A DNA stretch of 11,468 bases from Thermoplasmatales archaeon (GTDB lineage Archaea > Thermoplasmatota > JASEFT01 > JAUWIS01), in contig JASEEW010000048.1 of NCBI GenBank assembly GCA_030019485.1, positions 1 through 11,468 on the forward strand, in the 5' to 3' direction. The translations under genes were made by a program, and so were the position numbers. Of the stretch, positions 11,468-11,468 are shown piece after piece. Position 1 is the stretch's first letter. Every line of letters begins with the position of its first letter. Under the pieces are notes generated by a model. The model had not been told where the DNA came from and searched no databases. It saw only the letters and a program-made list of their open reading frames with translations.

Positions 11468-11468
11468 A

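Overview
The window is archaeal. The minus strand carries a gene run typical of archaeal chromosomes: Pus10 tRNA pseudouridine synthase, ribosomal protein L21e, RNA polymerase subunit F (Rpb4), a DUF655 helix-hairpin-helix protein, and KsgA/Dim1. Several genes lack a Shine-Dalgarno (SD) sequence but have a TATA-like box about 25 nt before the start, as expected for leaderless archaeal mRNAs. Others have clear SDs. No rRNA or tRNA gene is present, so the phylum cannot be fixed. An uncultured euryarchaeal or DPANN-like lineage would fit.

Layout. 1-1280 (+): a flavin reductase-like protein and a secreted, C-terminally anchored protein with a Pro-rich tail. 1429-3176 (+): a tight three-gene membrane locus with a zinc-ribbon multi-TM protein, a PrsW-family intramembrane protease and a second zinc-ribbon TM protein. 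3375-4457 (+): a PLP aminotransferase flanked by repeats. 4458-4716: a convergent intergenic region filled by an array of phased hairpins. 4717-8954 (-): one long operon, porG, pus10, rpl21e, rpoF, DUF655, ksgA and a small Cys/His protein, with overlaps or gaps of a few bases except for a hairpin array between rpl21e and rpoF. 8955-11468 (-): an accessory region with two SAM methyltransferases and a truncated membrane-anchored gene, punctuated by attC-like sites.

Two things stand out. First, 9028-10003 has the architecture of an integron gene cassette. A methyltransferase gene with its own TATA-like box is followed by an attC-like folded site, and the first bases of the cassette (GTTATGTGC) are exactly complementary to the outer box of its own 3' site (GCACATAAC). 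A second attC-like site, with the classic GCCTAAC box, ends the upstream methyltransferase gene. No integrase is in the window. Integrons have been reported from archaeal metagenome-assembled genomes, so this is plausible, but a chimeric contig must be excluded.

Second, gene boundaries are occupied by several inverted-repeat families. (A) A 23-bp unit overlaps stop codons. (B) Arrays of roughly 22-nt hairpins with constant GGAA/TTCC ends, different inner stems and a 31-33 nt period occur at two loci. (C) A 62-63 bp palindromic element with AAACTCYGCAAC arms lies inside the 5' coding ends of both ksgA and pus10, in opposite orientations, and appears to be translated. A related nested inverted repeat forms the 3' end of the secreted-protein gene. 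The inner stems differ between units yet stay paired, which suggests selection or a copying mechanism that preserves dyad symmetry.
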